Positions 52,130 through 62,522 of a stretch of DNA of 64,000 nt are shown here, in pieces. Numbering within the stretch: position 1 is the stretch's first letter; every line of letters begins with the position of its first letter. Source of the stretch: Calothrix sp. PCC 6303 (GTDB taxonomy: Bacteria > Cyanobacteriota > Cyanobacteriia > Cyanobacteriales > Nostocaceae). The notes under the pieces were generated by a model. The model was given only the letters and a program-made list of their open reading frames with translations, was not told the DNA's origin and ran no database searches. The position numbers and the translations under genes were made by a program. Location of the stretch: positions 5,022,001 to 5,086,000 of the forward strand of contig NC_019751.1 of NCBI RefSeq assembly GCF_000317435.1, read 5' to 3'.

Positions 52130-53395
52130 ATGTTAATTACTTTCGTTATTATTCTGGCTTTTTATCTTGCATTTAACCTTGGTGCAAATGATGTTGCTAA
52201 CGCGATGGGGACTTCGGTAGGTTCTAAAGCGATAACATTAAAGCAAGCTTTGATTGTAGCTGGTGTATTAGAATTTGCAGGTGCAGCATTATTTGGGCGT
52301 GAAGTTACGGAGACTTTATCCACAAATGTGGCTAATCCGGAATTATTCGCAAATTCACCCCAATCATTAATTACTGGAATGATATCCGTATTAATAGCTT
52401 GTGGATTATGGTTACAGATAGCAACAGCGAGGGGTTTGCCAGTATCATCATCCCATGCGGTGGTGGGCGCGATCGCAGGATTCAGTGGAGTGGCTTTGGG
52501 CGGTAAAGCGATCGCGTGGTCTTCTATTGGTACAATTACCGTGGGTTGGGTATTAACCCCAGTTATCAGTGGAATTATCGCGGCTTTATTTTATAGTCAA
52601 ATTCAACGTTGGATTTTGCAGCAACCAAATCAACTCACGCAACTCAACGAGTGGATTCCTTGGTTAAGCACAGCTTTAATTGGGGCTTTTGGTGTGATTG
52701 TCTTGCCAACTTTGACTCAGCCAATTACAGAATTATTGGGTGACAAACTTGGAATACAGATACCACAACATGATATTTCCCTATTAATCGGTGGATTAGT
52801 TGTATTTGGCTTAACAGTTTCTGGTTGGCAACAACTCAAAGTTACCGAAAGTGAAAATAACCTTGAAAAACCAGCAATTGAAAACCCCATCGAAAGACTC
52901 TTTGCCCGGTATCAAGTATTAAGTGCTTGCTTTGTCGCCTTTGCCCATGGTTCTAATGATGTGGGTAATGCGATCGCGCCATTGGCAACCATCATATATA
53001 CTATCAAAAACCATGCTGTTCCCACTGCCGGAATTGAAATACCGTTATGGATAATGCTAATTGGAGCTATGGGGATCGTTACCGGATTGGCAATTCTCGG
53101 TAAAAAAGTAATTGCCACCATCGGCGAAAGCATCATTACTTTACAACCCAGTAGTGGCTTTTGTGCAGAATTGGCAACCGCAACCACAATTTTACTCGCT
53201 TCCCGTTTTGGTTTGCCTGTTTCCACTTCCCATGCTTTGGTTGGGGGGGTTGTGGGTATTGGTTTAGTCAAAGATTTCAAGTCAATTCAATTTTCCACTC
53301 TCAAAGGGATTGCTGCCGCTTGGGTAATTACACTTCCAGCTAGTGCAGGATTGAGTGCAGTTATTTTTAGCTTGATTCGGTGGATAGGATTTTAG
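52130..53395 (+). CDS. pitA: Inorganic phosphate transporter (PiT family)
   Basis: A 421-residue, 10- to 11-helix carrier for metal-phosphate/H+ or Na+ symport. Both inverted family signatures are seen: AFNLGANDVANAMGTSVGSKA near the N terminus and FAHGSNDVGNAIAPLA after the central loop. Each is paired with a PVSSSHA/PVSTSHA block (GLPVSSSHAVVGAI; GLPVSTSHALVGGV). A hydrophilic loop with two Glu-rich stretches divides the halves. I chose ATG 52130; a TTG three codons earlier is possible. It stands alone. Confidence 0.93.
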   Translation: MLITFVIILAFYLAFNLGANDVANAMGTSVGSKAITLKQALIVAGVLEFAGAALFGREVTETLSTNVANPELFANSPQSLITGMISVLIACGLWLQIATARGLPVSSSHAVVGAIAGFSGVALGGKAIAWSSIGTITVGWVLTPVISGIIAALFYSQIQRWILQQPNQLTQLNEWIPWLSTALIGAFGVIVLPTLTQPITELLGDKLGIQIPQHDISLLIGGLVVFGLTVSGWQQLKVTESENNLEKPAIENPIERLFARYQVLSACFVAFAHGSNDVGNAIAPLATIIYTIKNHAVPTAGIEIPLWIMLIGAMGIVTGLAILGKKVIATIGESIITLQPSSGFCAELATATTILLASRFGLPVSTSHALVGGVVGIGLVKDFKSIQFSTLKGIAAAWVITLPASAGLSAVIFSLIRWIGF

Positions 53396-53485
53396 GTTTT
53401 GATGATTTCTTGCATAAAGGAGTCAAGACAAACATACAGGTAAGTGAAGAGAAACAAATCTGAAACTTTCCGGGAAATTTTTATT

Positions 53486-54127
53486 ATGAAAAAGCAAATA
53501 TTATTTACTCTTGTTACTTCTATTTCTTTACTTAATGCCGTCACCTTACCTAGCATTGCCCAAACTACTCCCGTTGCTGAACCCGTAACTCAAGCAATTA
53601 GCCAAGATGTGACAATTCCTCAGGATGTAGCAATTATTATTTCCTTCCCTGCACCGATAACAGTTGATGCTGGACAAAAGCAAGAATTCCCTTTAACTGT
53701 TCCACTTTCACAAGCAATTCAAGATAGTCGAGGTAACGTTGTAGTTCCCGAAAATACACCTGTTTCTATTGTTTTGAAACCAACTAAAGGTGGTGTACAA
53801 ATTATTGCTCAATCTTTAGTAGTTAAAGGTCGAATTGTAAAAATTAAAGCCTCAAGTCAAATGATTCCAGGCACTACAATTACCCACAAACGTGCCAATG
53901 ATAAAGCTGTAGAAAACGGCTCCATTTGGGGAAGAATTGGTGGTAGTGCCTTGGGTGCTGTAAGTAATGGAGATCCAGAAAAATTTGACAGAGGTGCAAT
54001 GCTAGGAAGCGCCATCGGCTTAGTTTCTGGTTTACGTTCCGCTGAAAATACTCGCGTTGTCCAAATTCCTCAAAGTAGTGTTTATGTCCTATCTCTGGAA
54101 AGTCCAATTAGTTTAGTAAGCAAGTAG
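53486..54127 (+). CDS. Exported hypothetical protein with glycine-rich C-terminal part
   Basis: A 213-residue protein. Residues 1-26 are a signal peptide (ILFTLVTSISLLNAVTLPSIAQ). A beta-rich domain follows with VVVPENTPVSIVLKPTKGG and QSLVVKGRIVKIKASSQ, then a Gly-zipper-like segment (SIWGRIGGSALGAVSNG ... GAMLGSAIGLVSGL), as often seen in envelope proteins that insert into membranes. No named family was recognised. ATG 53486 has GGGAAA upstream and gives a proper signal peptide; the in-frame start at 53444 does not. Confidence 0.78.
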   Translation: MKKQILFTLVTSISLLNAVTLPSIAQTTPVAEPVTQAISQDVTIPQDVAIIISFPAPITVDAGQKQEFPLTVPLSQAIQDSRGNVVVPENTPVSIVLKPTKGGVQIIAQSLVVKGRIVKIKASSQMIPGTTITHKRANDKAVENGSIWGRIGGSALGAVSNGDPEKFDRGAMLGSAIGLVSGLRSAENTRVVQIPQSSVYVLSLESPISLVSK

Positions 54128-54140
54128 CTAAACAAAACAG

Positions 54141-54204
54141 AGCATCCCAGTTTTGCACTCTTCCCCGTAGGCTAGAAGCCTGGGGATTCAAAAAGCGGGA
54201 TGCT
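54141..54204. terminator. Bidirectional hairpin between convergent genes
   Basis: AGCATCCC (54141-54148) pairs with GGGATGCT (54197-54204); inside is AGGCT-AGA-AGCCT flanked by CCCC and GGGG. It lies between the exported protein gene and the MoxR gene. Confidence 0.65.
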
Positions 54205-54226
54205 TACGCATCCGCTACCAACGAGT

Positions 54227-55135
54227 CTAAGGTATGAAAACAGCCCTTAATATTCGTTCCATAACAGTTCTGCTTCTACGTCCACTGATGGGAATCATCC
54301 GGTGACACAAAACATGGGGTGCTAAAAATTTCACATCATCAGGGATGGCATAATCACGTCCAGAAATGAAAGCTAGTGCTTGAGTTGCCCGTTGTAGTGA
54401 TGCGGTTCCCCGTGGACTAACTCCCAGCATAATTTCTTCATCTTGTCTAGTTGCCCGCACTAATTCCAGCATGTACTGTTGGAGAGAAGTATCAACTTTA
54501 ACTTGTTTACATGCTTGGCGAATTTGTTCCACTTCATGGAGTGTAATGCAAGGCTCTAAGTTAGAGATTACCTGATCGTTTTGTTGGCGTTGCAACATTT
54601 GTAATTCTTCGTCAATGCTGGGATAACCCAAACTTAAAGACAGCATAAATCTGTCCATCTGTGCTTCTGGAAGGGGAAACGTACCCTGGTATTCGATGGG
54701 GTTTTGGGTGGCAATTACAAAAAAAGGCGAGGAAACAGGGCGAGAAATACCATCAATTGTGACTTGATATTCTTCCATGACTTCCAGGAGTGCTGATTGG
54801 GTGCGAGGTGTGGCACGGTTGATTTCGTCAGCAAGGAGAATATTTGTGAATACTGGACCAGAAAGAAAGAGAAATTCCCCGTTTTTGGGGTTCCAAATAT
54901 TTGTACCTGTGATATCTGTTGGTAAGAGGTCGGGGGTACATTGAATCCGCTGAAATTTCCCATCTATCGAACGTGCTAAGGATTTTGCCAAGAGAGTTTT
55001 ACCAACACCGGGAACATCTTCGAGAAGTGCATGACCCCCCCCGAAAAGGGCAACCATTACCAGACGTATTGCTTCACTTTTACCGACGATGGTAAGAGCA
55101 AGATTTTCGGTTAAAGCTGCAATTTTTTCTCTCAT
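54227..55135 (-). CDS. MoxR family AAA+ ATPase
   Basis: A 302-residue chaperone-like ATPase. Walker A is DVPGVGKT (Lys46), Walker B is LLADEINRATPRTQSALLEVMEE, sensor 1 VIATQNP, and the C-terminal lid is SPRGTASLQRATQALAF. MoxR ATPases usually act with von Willebrand factor A or DUF58 proteins to mature or activate complexes; no such gene follows downstream here, so the partner must be elsewhere. It seems to be transcribed alone. Confidence 0.92.
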   Translation of the reverse strand: MREKIAALTENLALTIVGKSEAIRLVMVALFGGGHALLEDVPGVGKTLLAKSLARSIDGKFQRIQCTPDLLPTDITGTNIWNPKNGEFLFLSGPVFTNILLADEINRATPRTQSALLEVMEEYQVTIDGISRPVSSPFFVIATQNPIEYQGTFPLPEAQMDRFMLSLSLGYPSIDEELQMLQRQQNDQVISNLEPCITLHEVEQIRQACKQVKVDTSLQQYMLELVRATRQDEEIMLGVSPRGTASLQRATQALAFISGRDYAIPDDVKFLAPHVLCHRMIPISGRRSRTVMERILRAVFIP

Positions 55136-55171
55136 ATTTCTGCCGGCAATAATGAATAACGTCTGCTAAAT

Positions 55172-55275
55172 CAGGGAACAGAGAACAGTGAACAGGGGTG
55201 AAATAATATACTTGATAAAAACTACACTAGGTTCAAAGTAGCTTGAACTGATAACTGGTAACTGATAACTGGTAA
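55172..55275. repeat. Inverted heptanucleotide repeat block
   Basis: CAGGGAA, CAGAGAA, CAGTGAA, CAGGGGT in series, then after 40 bases GATAACTG/GGTAACTG units. Same layout as 17865-18051 and 24162-24341. It lies between the MoxR and ribF genes. Confidence 0.7.
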
Positions 55276-55364
55276 AATTAGGTAAGGGCGCGACAGATGC
55301 CGTGCCCTAGCTTTACTTCTTGAGTCCTGTGTTTAGTGTTCCCGCAAGTTGAGAAAACGAACAC

Positions 55365-56354
55365 TTAGATGTGAAAAAATGTTTTAGCGTTTTGAGCATC
55401 CTGTTGAATTTGGGTTTTGAGATCTGCTAGGGAAGGAAATTTGCGTTCGGGGCGGAGAAAATCTTGGAGTTCTATTGTGAGTTTTTGGTCGTATAGATCA
55501 CCTGACCAGTCAAGTAGATGTACTTCAGTCGTTGTTTGAACACCGTTGACCGTGGGGCGATTACCAATATTCATCACCCCAAAACCAATATGTTGAGTTG
55601 TATCAGATGTCTCAATAAATTGATAAACACGGACAGCATAAACTCCTTTACGAGGGAGAAATTTATCTGAAGGTAGTTGCAGGTTAGCGGTAGGAAAATC
55701 GATAGTTCTGCCGATTTGTTTTCCCTGGATGACTGTACCAATGAGGGTGTAAGAATAACCAAGCAGTCGATTTGCCCTTTGAATGTCGCCGAGTTCGAGG
55801 AGTTGGCGGATCACCGAGGTGCTGATGCGGGTATCTTCTGCGGGGATGGTGCTATCGTAGGTTTGGAGAGGGGATACGGTGACAGGGATATTGTACTTGG
55901 ATGCGATCGCTTGTAGATCCAAAGCCGTACCACTACGTTGAGAACCGAAGCAAAAATCCTCACCAACGCTAATCTGGGTGGCTTGAAGTTGATTAATGAG
56001 AATTTTTTCAACAAATTCTTGAGGACTAAGGGCGCATAATTCCCGATCAAAAGGGAGGAGGATTAATTGTTCAACTCCAAGCGATCGCAGTTTCTGCACT
56101 TTTTCGTCAAGGGGTGTGAGTAATGCGCGGGGTGTACCGCTAAAAAATTCCTGCGGATGTGGGTTGAAGGTGACGACTGTGGAGTGACTTTCTGTTCCTT
56201 CCACTCCAGATGCTTTGATAATCGGTTGGATAACCTGCTGATGACCTCGATGGACACCATCAAATTTACCAAGGGCGATCGCATTCGGTGTTAAAGCCAG
56301 TTCAGTCGAAGATGTAACCCACACAGAACACCCGTTTTGAGACAGATTTAGCAC
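55365..56354 (-). CDS. ribF: Bifunctional riboflavin kinase / FAD synthetase
   Basis: A 329-residue enzyme making FMN and then FAD from riboflavin. The N-terminal nucleotidyltransferase has ALGKFDGVHRGHQQVI (GxFDGxHxGH motif), FNPHPQEF, and EDTRISTSVIR. The C-terminal kinase has GRTIDFPTANLQLPSDKFLPRKGVYAV with the PTAN metal-binding motif and a conserved Glu in TTEVHLLDWSGDLY. Length and order are standard for bacteria. Confidence 0.95.
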   Translation of the reverse strand: MLNLSQNGCSVWVTSSTELALTPNAIALGKFDGVHRGHQQVIQPIIKASGVEGTESHSTVVTFNPHPQEFFSGTPRALLTPLDEKVQKLRSLGVEQLILLPFDRELCALSPQEFVEKILINQLQATQISVGEDFCFGSQRSGTALDLQAIASKYNIPVTVSPLQTYDSTIPAEDTRISTSVIRQLLELGDIQRANRLLGYSYTLIGTVIQGKQIGRTIDFPTANLQLPSDKFLPRKGVYAVRVYQFIETSDTTQHIGFGVMNIGNRPTVNGVQTTTEVHLLDWSGDLYDQKLTIELQDFLRPERKFPSLADLKTQIQQDAQNAKTFFHI

Positions 56355-56529
56355 GTCGATTTGGGGATTTGAGGTTTATTGAGCTAAGTCAATAGTCAGA
56401 TAGTTCATAGTCAAAAGCGTAATTTTTATTTGCCGACCCTTGACTTTGACCCAAAAACTTTTACAGCTCTCAATCTCCAATCTAATCTAAAATTCCCAAC
56501 TGCTTCTATTCTCAAGCTTTGAAATAGTG

Positions 56530-57414
56530 CTAGTTAACAGAAATTTCTCTTGATAGTGGGGCTGAAACTTCTACAGGTATCACCATTCCTTCCTTTGCCA
56601 TCATTGCACCTGAGAATTTTTCTTTTGCTTGTCTACCGACATTATCTAAAAAATCATCATCATGGGCTGGATCATGATGAAATATGACTAAATTTTTAAC
56701 GTTGGCAGCTTGGGCAATTTTCACTGCTTCTTGCCAGGTTGAGTGTCCCCAGCCAATTTTTGGGGAATTGGGGGAATGGTACTCTTCATCGGTATAGGTG
56801 GAATCGTAAATTAAAACATCGGCATTTCGCGCTAACCAAAGAACATTTTCGTCCATTCTGTCAGCGTAATGCTCTGTATCGGTAATATATGTAGCAGCAC
56901 CACCTCGCCAGTTGACACGGTAGCCCACAGCTTCCCCAGGATGGTTAAGGGGTGCTGTCTCCACGACAATATCATCGATTTTGATGGATTCTCCTGGAGT
57001 TACATCACAAAAATCCAAATCTGCTTGCATAATTTGCAAAGGAACAGGAAAATTTGGGTGTAACATTTGGTCATTCAGACGCTGTTCCACGGTTGATCCG
57101 TCAGGTGCGATCGCACCATAGATAAAGAAGTGATTCCCTTTTACAAATCCTGGCGAGAAAAAGGGAAAACCCTGCATATGATCCCAGTGGGAATGGGTAA
57201 AAAATATATGAGCTGATGCTGGCATTTTTTTGAGCATCGATTGTCCCAAAACATGGAGTCCTGTACCACCATCGAAAACTAAATGGTTGCCGCCCACTTG
57301 CATCTCAACGCAAGGGGTATTTCCACCGTAACGTACAGTGTTTGAACCCGGACAGGGGATACTGCCGCGAACTCCCCAAAAATTTACATTGAACTGGTTT
57401 TCTATCCTAAACAT
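56530..57414 (-). CDS. MBL-fold metallo-hydrolase
   Basis: A 294-residue hydrolase of the metallo-beta-lactamase fold. The zinc motif is THSHWDHMQGFPF (HxHxDH). Further ligand His are found in NHPGEAVGYR and at HHDPAHDD, with Asp in YDSTYTDEEY. There is no tRNase Z exosite or other added domain, so the substrate is uncertain; related proteins are often annotated as phosphodiesterases. Its N-terminal NFWGVRGSIPCPG is characteristic of this subgroup. Confidence 0.9.
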   Translation of the reverse strand: MFRIENQFNVNFWGVRGSIPCPGSNTVRYGGNTPCVEMQVGGNHLVFDGGTGLHVLGQSMLKKMPASAHIFFTHSHWDHMQGFPFFSPGFVKGNHFFIYGAIAPDGSTVEQRLNDQMLHPNFPVPLQIMQADLDFCDVTPGESIKIDDIVVETAPLNHPGEAVGYRVNWRGGAATYITDTEHYADRMDENVLWLARNADVLIYDSTYTDEEYHSPNSPKIGWGHSTWQEAVKIAQAANVKNLVIFHHDPAHDDDFLDNVGRQAKEKFSGAMMAKEGMVIPVEVSAPLSREISVN

Positions 57415-57844
57415 GCGTCTTGACTAGCAAAGATTAAGCGGGCGAACAATACAATTTTTTAGAAGTATATTTACTTCAATTCAGACGGAATCACAGATAA
57501 TCGTGTTTGTGAGAAAAACTTCACATCATTTGCAATATTTCTCACAAATCAAGCCTAAGTAACTGGTGGTACAAAAGGCAAGGGTGTAAGCTCATTATTG
57601 CCTCTTTGTCGATTTAGTGCGAATGCTGGAAAAATAATGAAACAATGTTAACAACTTCTCCTAAATTTATAACTTAGTTTTTTTGATGCCCCTACTCTAG
57701 AAGATACTACCCAGAGATTTATCTCAAATTAATATCTATCTTCAGAATAACTACAGTTAGTGATATATGCTACAAGGAACGATTCACACTTACAGTATTA
57801 CCAACTTCTGGGAGTAAGTTAAAAATCTTAATTCCCTTTGGTGA
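57415..57844. other. Intergenic gap, no gene seen
   Basis: About 430 bases between two minus-strand genes with no frame, strong hairpin or known repeat. Probably the 5' leader of the MBL-fold gene. Confidence 0.4.
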
Positions 57845-58633
57845 TTAAAAATCCAAACTACTTAATTGACTCAAACCTTTGGAGTAGGTCAAATTATATT
57901 GTAACGGCGTAATACTGATATAGTTGTCTCGAATTGCATGTACATCAATTGGCACATTCTTTGGTAATTCCAACGTTTCTGGTGGTTCCACATCTTCTAG
58001 CACCTCTCCAGTAAGCCAGTAATAAGTTTTACCACGAGGATCGATCCGTTTGTTAAACACATCAACATAACGCCGTACCCCTTGACGTGTAAGCTTCACT
58101 CCGCAAATTTCCTCAGATCCTACGGGCGGAATATTCACATTCAATAACATCAAATCAGTTAGGGGTTTTTCGGTTAATTTTGCCACTAAGGTTTGAGCAA
58201 AATTTGCAGCAGGTTGAAATTCTGTCACAGTGTGACTAGCCAAACTGAAAGCAATTGCGGGAATACCTTCAATTACCCCTTCCATTGCTGCGGATACAGT
58301 ACCAGAATAAAGAATTTCTGTACCCAGATTAGCACCATGATTAATTCCTGAAAGCACCAAATCAGGAGGTGTATCCAATAATGCCCACAGCGCCAGCTTG
58401 ACACAATCTGAGGGTGTACCGTCACAAGCCCAAGCTTTAATTTGGGGATGGAAAATTGATTCCACAATTTCCGCCCGAATTGGTTGGTGTAAAGTTAATC
58501 CATGTCCCGTAGCTGAACGCTCTCTATCTGGACAAACCACGGTAACTTCGTGACCTGCCTGTGCTAAAGTGTTGGCAAGGGTGCGGATACCCAAGGCAAA
58601 AACCCCATCATCGTTACTAATTAGTAGTTTCAT
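57845..58633 (-). CDS. surE: 5'/3'-nucleotidase SurE
   Basis: A 262-residue phosphatase that removes phosphate from nucleoside monophosphates and other small phosphates. The N-terminal metal site is [13 protein letters not shown] (two Asp), with [17 protein letters not shown] and [25 protein letters not shown] as the other core motifs. The cell location is cytoplasmic. It is divergent from pheS, with a 300-base gap containing ACTGTTC heptamers (58801-58824). Confidence 0.95.
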   Translation of the reverse strand: MKLLISNDDGVFALGIRTLANTLAQAGHEVTVVCPDRERSATGHGLTLHQPIRAEIVESIFHPQIKAWACDGTPSDCVKLALWALLDTPPDLVLSGINHGANLGTEILYSGTVSAAMEGVIEGIPAIAFSLASHTVTEFQPAANFAQTLVAKLTEKPLTDLMLLNVNIPPVGSEEICGVKLTRQGVRRYVDVFNKRIDPRGKTYYWLTGEVLEDVEPPETLELPKNVPIDVHAIRDNYISITPLQYNLTYSKGLSQLSSLDF

Positions 58634-58930
58634 CGGTGAGTTAAGTTTAAGTTAAGTAAGATAAAAGTGCGGAATTTATCAACAGTCTGTATACAACAGC
58701 TTGTAACTAAATTGACTACAACAGTATCGCCTAAATAGTCATAACATAAAGCCCAATACCTTCTATCTGCCTAAATTAACGTCAAAATACTCACAAAAAT
58801 ACTGTTCACTGTTCCCTGTTCCCCATTGTCAGAAATTAACCAAGAGCATTTAAACTGGAAAACATAGTAAACAGTCAGGAAAATCACTGTTGCTGTAGTA
58901 GTTTTGAATATTAATTGATAATCAACAAGC

Positions 58931-59932
58931 ATGAGCAACAGTCTTAGTAATCTTGAGGCTCAACTAGAAGCACTGCGTCATGATGGAGAAAATGCCATCG
59001 CCGAAGCGGATTCGCTGGAACGTTTGGAAGAATTACGCTTAAGTTACCTGGGTAAAAAGGGTCAACTTTCTGTAATTTTAGGAATGATGGGCAAACTCCC
59101 GCCAGAAGAGAAGCCGAAAATTGGAGCGATCGCTAATACAGTCAAAGAGGCTATTCAAACTAGTCTCGAACGCCAACGCACCAGTTTAGAATCGGTCAAA
59201 ATCCGCGCCCAGCTAGAGGCAGAAACCCTAGATGTGTCTATGCCTGGTGTTTTTCGTCCTCAAGGTCGTGTTCACCCCCTCAATGGCATTGTTGACCGCG
59301 CATTAGACATATTTGTCGGGCTAGGATACACAGTAGCTCAAGGTCCAGAAATGGAAAGTGACTATTATAACTTTGAAGCACTAAATACACCCCCAGATCA
59401 CCCAGCACGGGATATGCAGGATACTTTCTATCTCAGTGATGGAAATCTCCTGCGGACTCACACTTCCTCGGTACAAATTCGTTACATGGAAGCGGATGAA
59501 CCCCCGGTACGGGTTGTTGCTCCCGGTCGCGTTTATCGTCGTGATACTGTTGATGCTACCCACTCAGCTGTATTCCATCAAATTGAGCTTTTAGCTATTG
59601 ATGAGGGATTGACTTTTACCGACCTCAAAGGGACGATTAAGGTATTTTTACAGGAAATGTTTGGCGATTTGCCAATTCGTTTTCGCGCTAGTTATTTTCC
59701 CTTTACTGAACCTTCCGCAGAAGTCGATTTACAATGGAATGGGCGCTGGTTGGAAGTGATGGGTTGTGGAATGGTTGACCCCAACGTATTAAAAAATGTG
59801 GGTTACGATCCTGAAGTTTACACTGGTTTTGCTGCGGGTTTCGGTGTAGAACGTTTTGCCATGGTACTGCATCAAATTGATGATATTCGTCGGTTATATA
59901 GTAGCGATTTGCGGTTTTTACAGCAGATTTAG
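58931..59932 (+). CDS. pheS: Phenylalanine-tRNA ligase alpha subunit
   Basis: A 333-residue catalytic alpha subunit of the class II tetrameric enzyme. Residues 1-85 form the coiled-coil tRNA-binding arm. Class II motif 1 lies around [23 protein letters not shown], motif 2 in [13 protein letters not shown] and [12 protein letters not shown], motif 3 at [14 protein letters not shown]. The ending [15 protein letters not shown] is conserved. pheT is not adjacent. A strong terminator follows. Confidence 0.97.
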   Translation: MSNSLSNLEAQLEALRHDGENAIAEADSLERLEELRLSYLGKKGQLSVILGMMGKLPPEEKPKIGAIANTVKEAIQTSLERQRTSLESVKIRAQLEAETLDVSMPGVFRPQGRVHPLNGIVDRALDIFVGLGYTVAQGPEMESDYYNFEALNTPPDHPARDMQDTFYLSDGNLLRTHTSSVQIRYMEADEPPVRVVAPGRVYRRDTVDATHSAVFHQIELLAIDEGLTFTDLKGTIKVFLQEMFGDLPIRFRASYFPFTEPSAEVDLQWNGRWLEVMGCGMVDPNVLKNVGYDPEVYTGFAAGFGVERFAMVLHQIDDIRRLYSSDLRFLQQI

Positions 59933-59990
59933 TTATTATTTGGATAGATTTTCGGGAAATAACGTTCATAAATAAAACCCGAAACGTTGT

Positions 59991-60021
59991 AGAGACGCGA
60001 TATATCGCGTCTCTCTTTTTA
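59991..60021 (+). terminator. Intrinsic terminator of pheS (GAGACGCG palindrome)
   Basis: AGAGACGCGATA (59991-60002) mirrors TATCGCGTCTCT (60003-60014) perfectly and is followed by CTTTTT. It belongs to the same GAGACG palindrome family as 47249-47277. Confidence 0.8.
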
Positions 60022-60082
60022 TTTTATTTTATTTTATTTGTTAATTATTTTTGAACCATGAGCAAATAGTATTTTAGGTTAT

Positions 60083-61525
60083 TTAGCGCCGACAGCGATC
60101 GCAATGTCCACAAAACCCACCTAATTCCTTCTCAAAACCAAAAGCACTCAGCAAAAATTGCCAGCGGCAAGTTTTAGTATAAAAATATTTACGCATTTTT
60201 TTAGCTGAATGTTCCTGAATATTTTCCGGCTTTCTTCCACCTTGAATCATCACATAATTAAAAGGATCAACCCATTTCAACAACCCATCCCGGTGTAGTA
60301 ATGAAAGACTATTTGCACTATTGGGGAACTGTTTCATCACTGCGGTAATTTCCCCTTTTTTAGGTAATTTTTTCGCCAATTGTTCCGCTTCTCGCTGCTG
60401 TTGATATATCTGATTACTAAAAAATTCCTGTCTTTGTTTATCTCCCGAATCCAACCATCCAGTCGGTTCACTCACTAACATTAATAAATCTGCTGATTTT
60501 CCATCCCTACCAGCACGTCCAATTTCTTGAACATATTCTGATAGTAATGACGGCGGATGAAAATGTACTACCCAGCGAACATCAGGTTTATTAATACCCA
60601 TTCCAAAGGCATTTGTACATACCACAAATTGTAGTGTTCCATTCAACCATTTACTCTCAATTTTTCGACGTTCCTCAGCATCTAAACCTGCATGATAAGG
60701 ACTGACATTTAATCCTTTTTCCGATAACCAGATAGCTAAATTATCGCTATCGCTTCTTGTTCGCACATAAACTAATCCAGATTGATTTTTTTGACTTTGA
60801 ATAAACTTGATTAACTTATGTTTTCTTGCTTGAGGTGTCCAAATTACTTGGACACGGGGATTCAAATTAGGACGATATAAATTTAAACTAAAAATTTCTG
60901 GCTGTTGCAATTCTAATACTTCTTGAATCACCTTTTGAGCCGCAGGCTCGGCAGTGGCAGTAAAAGCCGCAACGCTAATTTTTGTTCCTACTGGCTTGGT
61001 TGCAAGTAAAGCTTTACGGACTGCTCCTAATCTGCGGTATGCCGAACGAAAACTATCGCCCCACTGCACCAAACAATGAGCTTCATCTAGGATAATAGCG
61101 TTAATAATTAGCTGCGGTTGGATTAACTTTTCCCAAACAGGTGGACTTAGTAAAGTTTCCGGTGATAAGTATAGTAATCTCAGCTTTTGTTGTTCTAATT
61201 TCTGTAAAACTTCTCGTCTTTGTGGCGAAGTTAATTGACTATGTAAAAGTGCGGCAGGTAATTTTTTCTCACGCAATTCCTGCACTTGATTTTCCATCAA
61301 CGCAACCAATGGGGAAACCACCAGCGTCAATCCAGTTTGGAGTAAAGCTGGCAGCTGAAAACAAATCGATTTTCCTCCACCAGTTGGCATGAGTACCAGT
61401 GCATCTTTTCGTGCTAATAAGCAACGAATAATTTCTCCTTGAGGTGAACGAAAATCTTCATAACCCCAAATATTTTGAAACTCTGCGCGAACTTGATGCC
61501 AAGACGGAGATGAAACTCGATTCAT
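60083..61525 (-). CDS. recQ: RecQ family ATP-dependent DNA helicase, short form
   Basis: A 480-residue 3'-5' helicase. Motifs: Walker A MPTGGGKSICFQLP, LVVSPLVALMENQ, DEAHC in ILDEAHCLVQWG, TATAEP, and ARDGK in GRAGRDGKSADLLM. The zinc-binding region is at the extreme C terminus (FGFEKELGGFCGHCDRCRR). The HRDC domain and a full winged helix of the larger RecQ proteins are lacking, so this is a truncated type like RecS; length and ending look natural, not broken. Confidence 0.92.
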   Translation of the reverse strand: MNRVSSPSWHQVRAEFQNIWGYEDFRSPQGEIIRCLLARKDALVLMPTGGGKSICFQLPALLQTGLTLVVSPLVALMENQVQELREKKLPAALLHSQLTSPQRREVLQKLEQQKLRLLYLSPETLLSPPVWEKLIQPQLIINAIILDEAHCLVQWGDSFRSAYRRLGAVRKALLATKPVGTKISVAAFTATAEPAAQKVIQEVLELQQPEIFSLNLYRPNLNPRVQVIWTPQARKHKLIKFIQSQKNQSGLVYVRTRSDSDNLAIWLSEKGLNVSPYHAGLDAEERRKIESKWLNGTLQFVVCTNAFGMGINKPDVRWVVHFHPPSLLSEYVQEIGRAGRDGKSADLLMLVSEPTGWLDSGDKQRQEFFSNQIYQQQREAEQLAKKLPKKGEITAVMKQFPNSANSLSLLHRDGLLKWVDPFNYVMIQGGRKPENIQEHSAKKMRKYFYTKTCRWQFLLSAFGFEKELGGFCGHCDRCRR

Positions 61526-61957
61526 TTTTTTAAAAGTAGATGCTCCCGTCTCCTTGCACTTTTATCTGACGGTAAATATAAGTCTAGTTCTTTTTTCCAC
61601 AACTAACGTCAGTGATATTCCTGGTTATTTATGAATTCTGGGTAAGTTCCGGTATTCCTGAAAATTAAGTATTTGCCGATAGCTATAGATAGTTTTGATC
61701 AAATCTTTTTGTTTATTATTCAGCTTATAAAAAACCTAAATCCATATATATCATCATCTATTTTGAGTAAAAATTCAGAGATGATTGTTAAATCGAGTTT
61801 ATGGTTTTTGAGCATATTAGCAAGTCGCAAATCTTTGATACAGATGATACAGTTTTCTTTAATTAAACGAGTCGAGAGTTTGTGCAGAAAATCGTCTCTT
61901 AAATTGCTAATGCTTCCATAGATACCAGCCAGCTTGTTCTTCGCTTTGACTCGAATA
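61526..61957. other. Intergenic gap, no reliable gene
   Basis: An 82-codon plus-strand frame at 61673-61921 is AT-rich, Ile/Ser/Leu-heavy and has no ribosome binding site, so I do not call it. No repeat was recognised. Confidence 0.45.
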
Positions 61958-62461
61958 CTATCCCTTCATCTGCTTCACCAAATGGACGATTTCCGGCAAT
62001 ATCAGCTTTTCCATCGCTAAACTGACGGCATTGCTAGAACCAGGAAGGGAAAAAATTAGTTTTTGACGGTAAATCCCAGCTGTTGCACGAGATGCGATCG
62101 CGCGGGAAGCAATTTCTTGATAACTTAGAAATCTGAAGAGTTCACCAAAACCGGGTAAGGTTTTTTCTAAGAGTTGCTCAATTACATCATAGGTGGTATC
62201 TCTGGGGGCAATACCTGTGCCACCATTGAGGATGATGACATCAATACCTGGATGCTGGGAAAGTTGCTGAATCTGACTTTTAATTTGCGCTGGTTCATCT
62301 GGCAAAATCATGTAAGCCATAATTTTATGGCTATCACGACTGAGGTATTCTTGAATTAATTTACCGCTTTTATCTGTTTCTGTTGTGCGTGTATCGCTGA
62401 TGGTAATTGCCCCACAGTTGAGGCTGATTGTTGAGGTATCTGGGTGAGGAAGATGTTCCAT
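61958..62461 (-). CDS. moaB: Molybdenum cofactor biosynthesis protein B
   Basis: A 167-residue MoaB/Mog-type protein of molybdenum cofactor synthesis; members adenylylate molybdopterin or act with it. Seen: the opening ITISDTRTTETDKSGKL, ILNGGTGIAPRDTTYD with the GGTG loop and conserved Asp residues, and IFSLPGSSNAVSLAMEKLILPE. The length is normal. It lies 61 bases downstream of psb28 on the same strand, possibly one transcript. Confidence 0.93.
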   Translation of the reverse strand: MEHLPHPDTSTISLNCGAITISDTRTTETDKSGKLIQEYLSRDSHKIMAYMILPDEPAQIKSQIQQLSQHPGIDVIILNGGTGIAPRDTTYDVIEQLLEKTLPGFGELFRFLSYQEIASRAIASRATAGIYRQKLIFSLPGSSNAVSLAMEKLILPEIVHLVKQMKG

Positions 62462-62522
62462 ATGCGGGGAGTTAGGAATGAAATTCCTAACCCATAACTT
62501 AGAAGTATGTTGACTACGTTTA

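Noticed and set aside
61673-61921. 82-codon frame between recQ and moaB
   Set aside because: AT-rich composition, no ribosome binding site, no recognisable domain.
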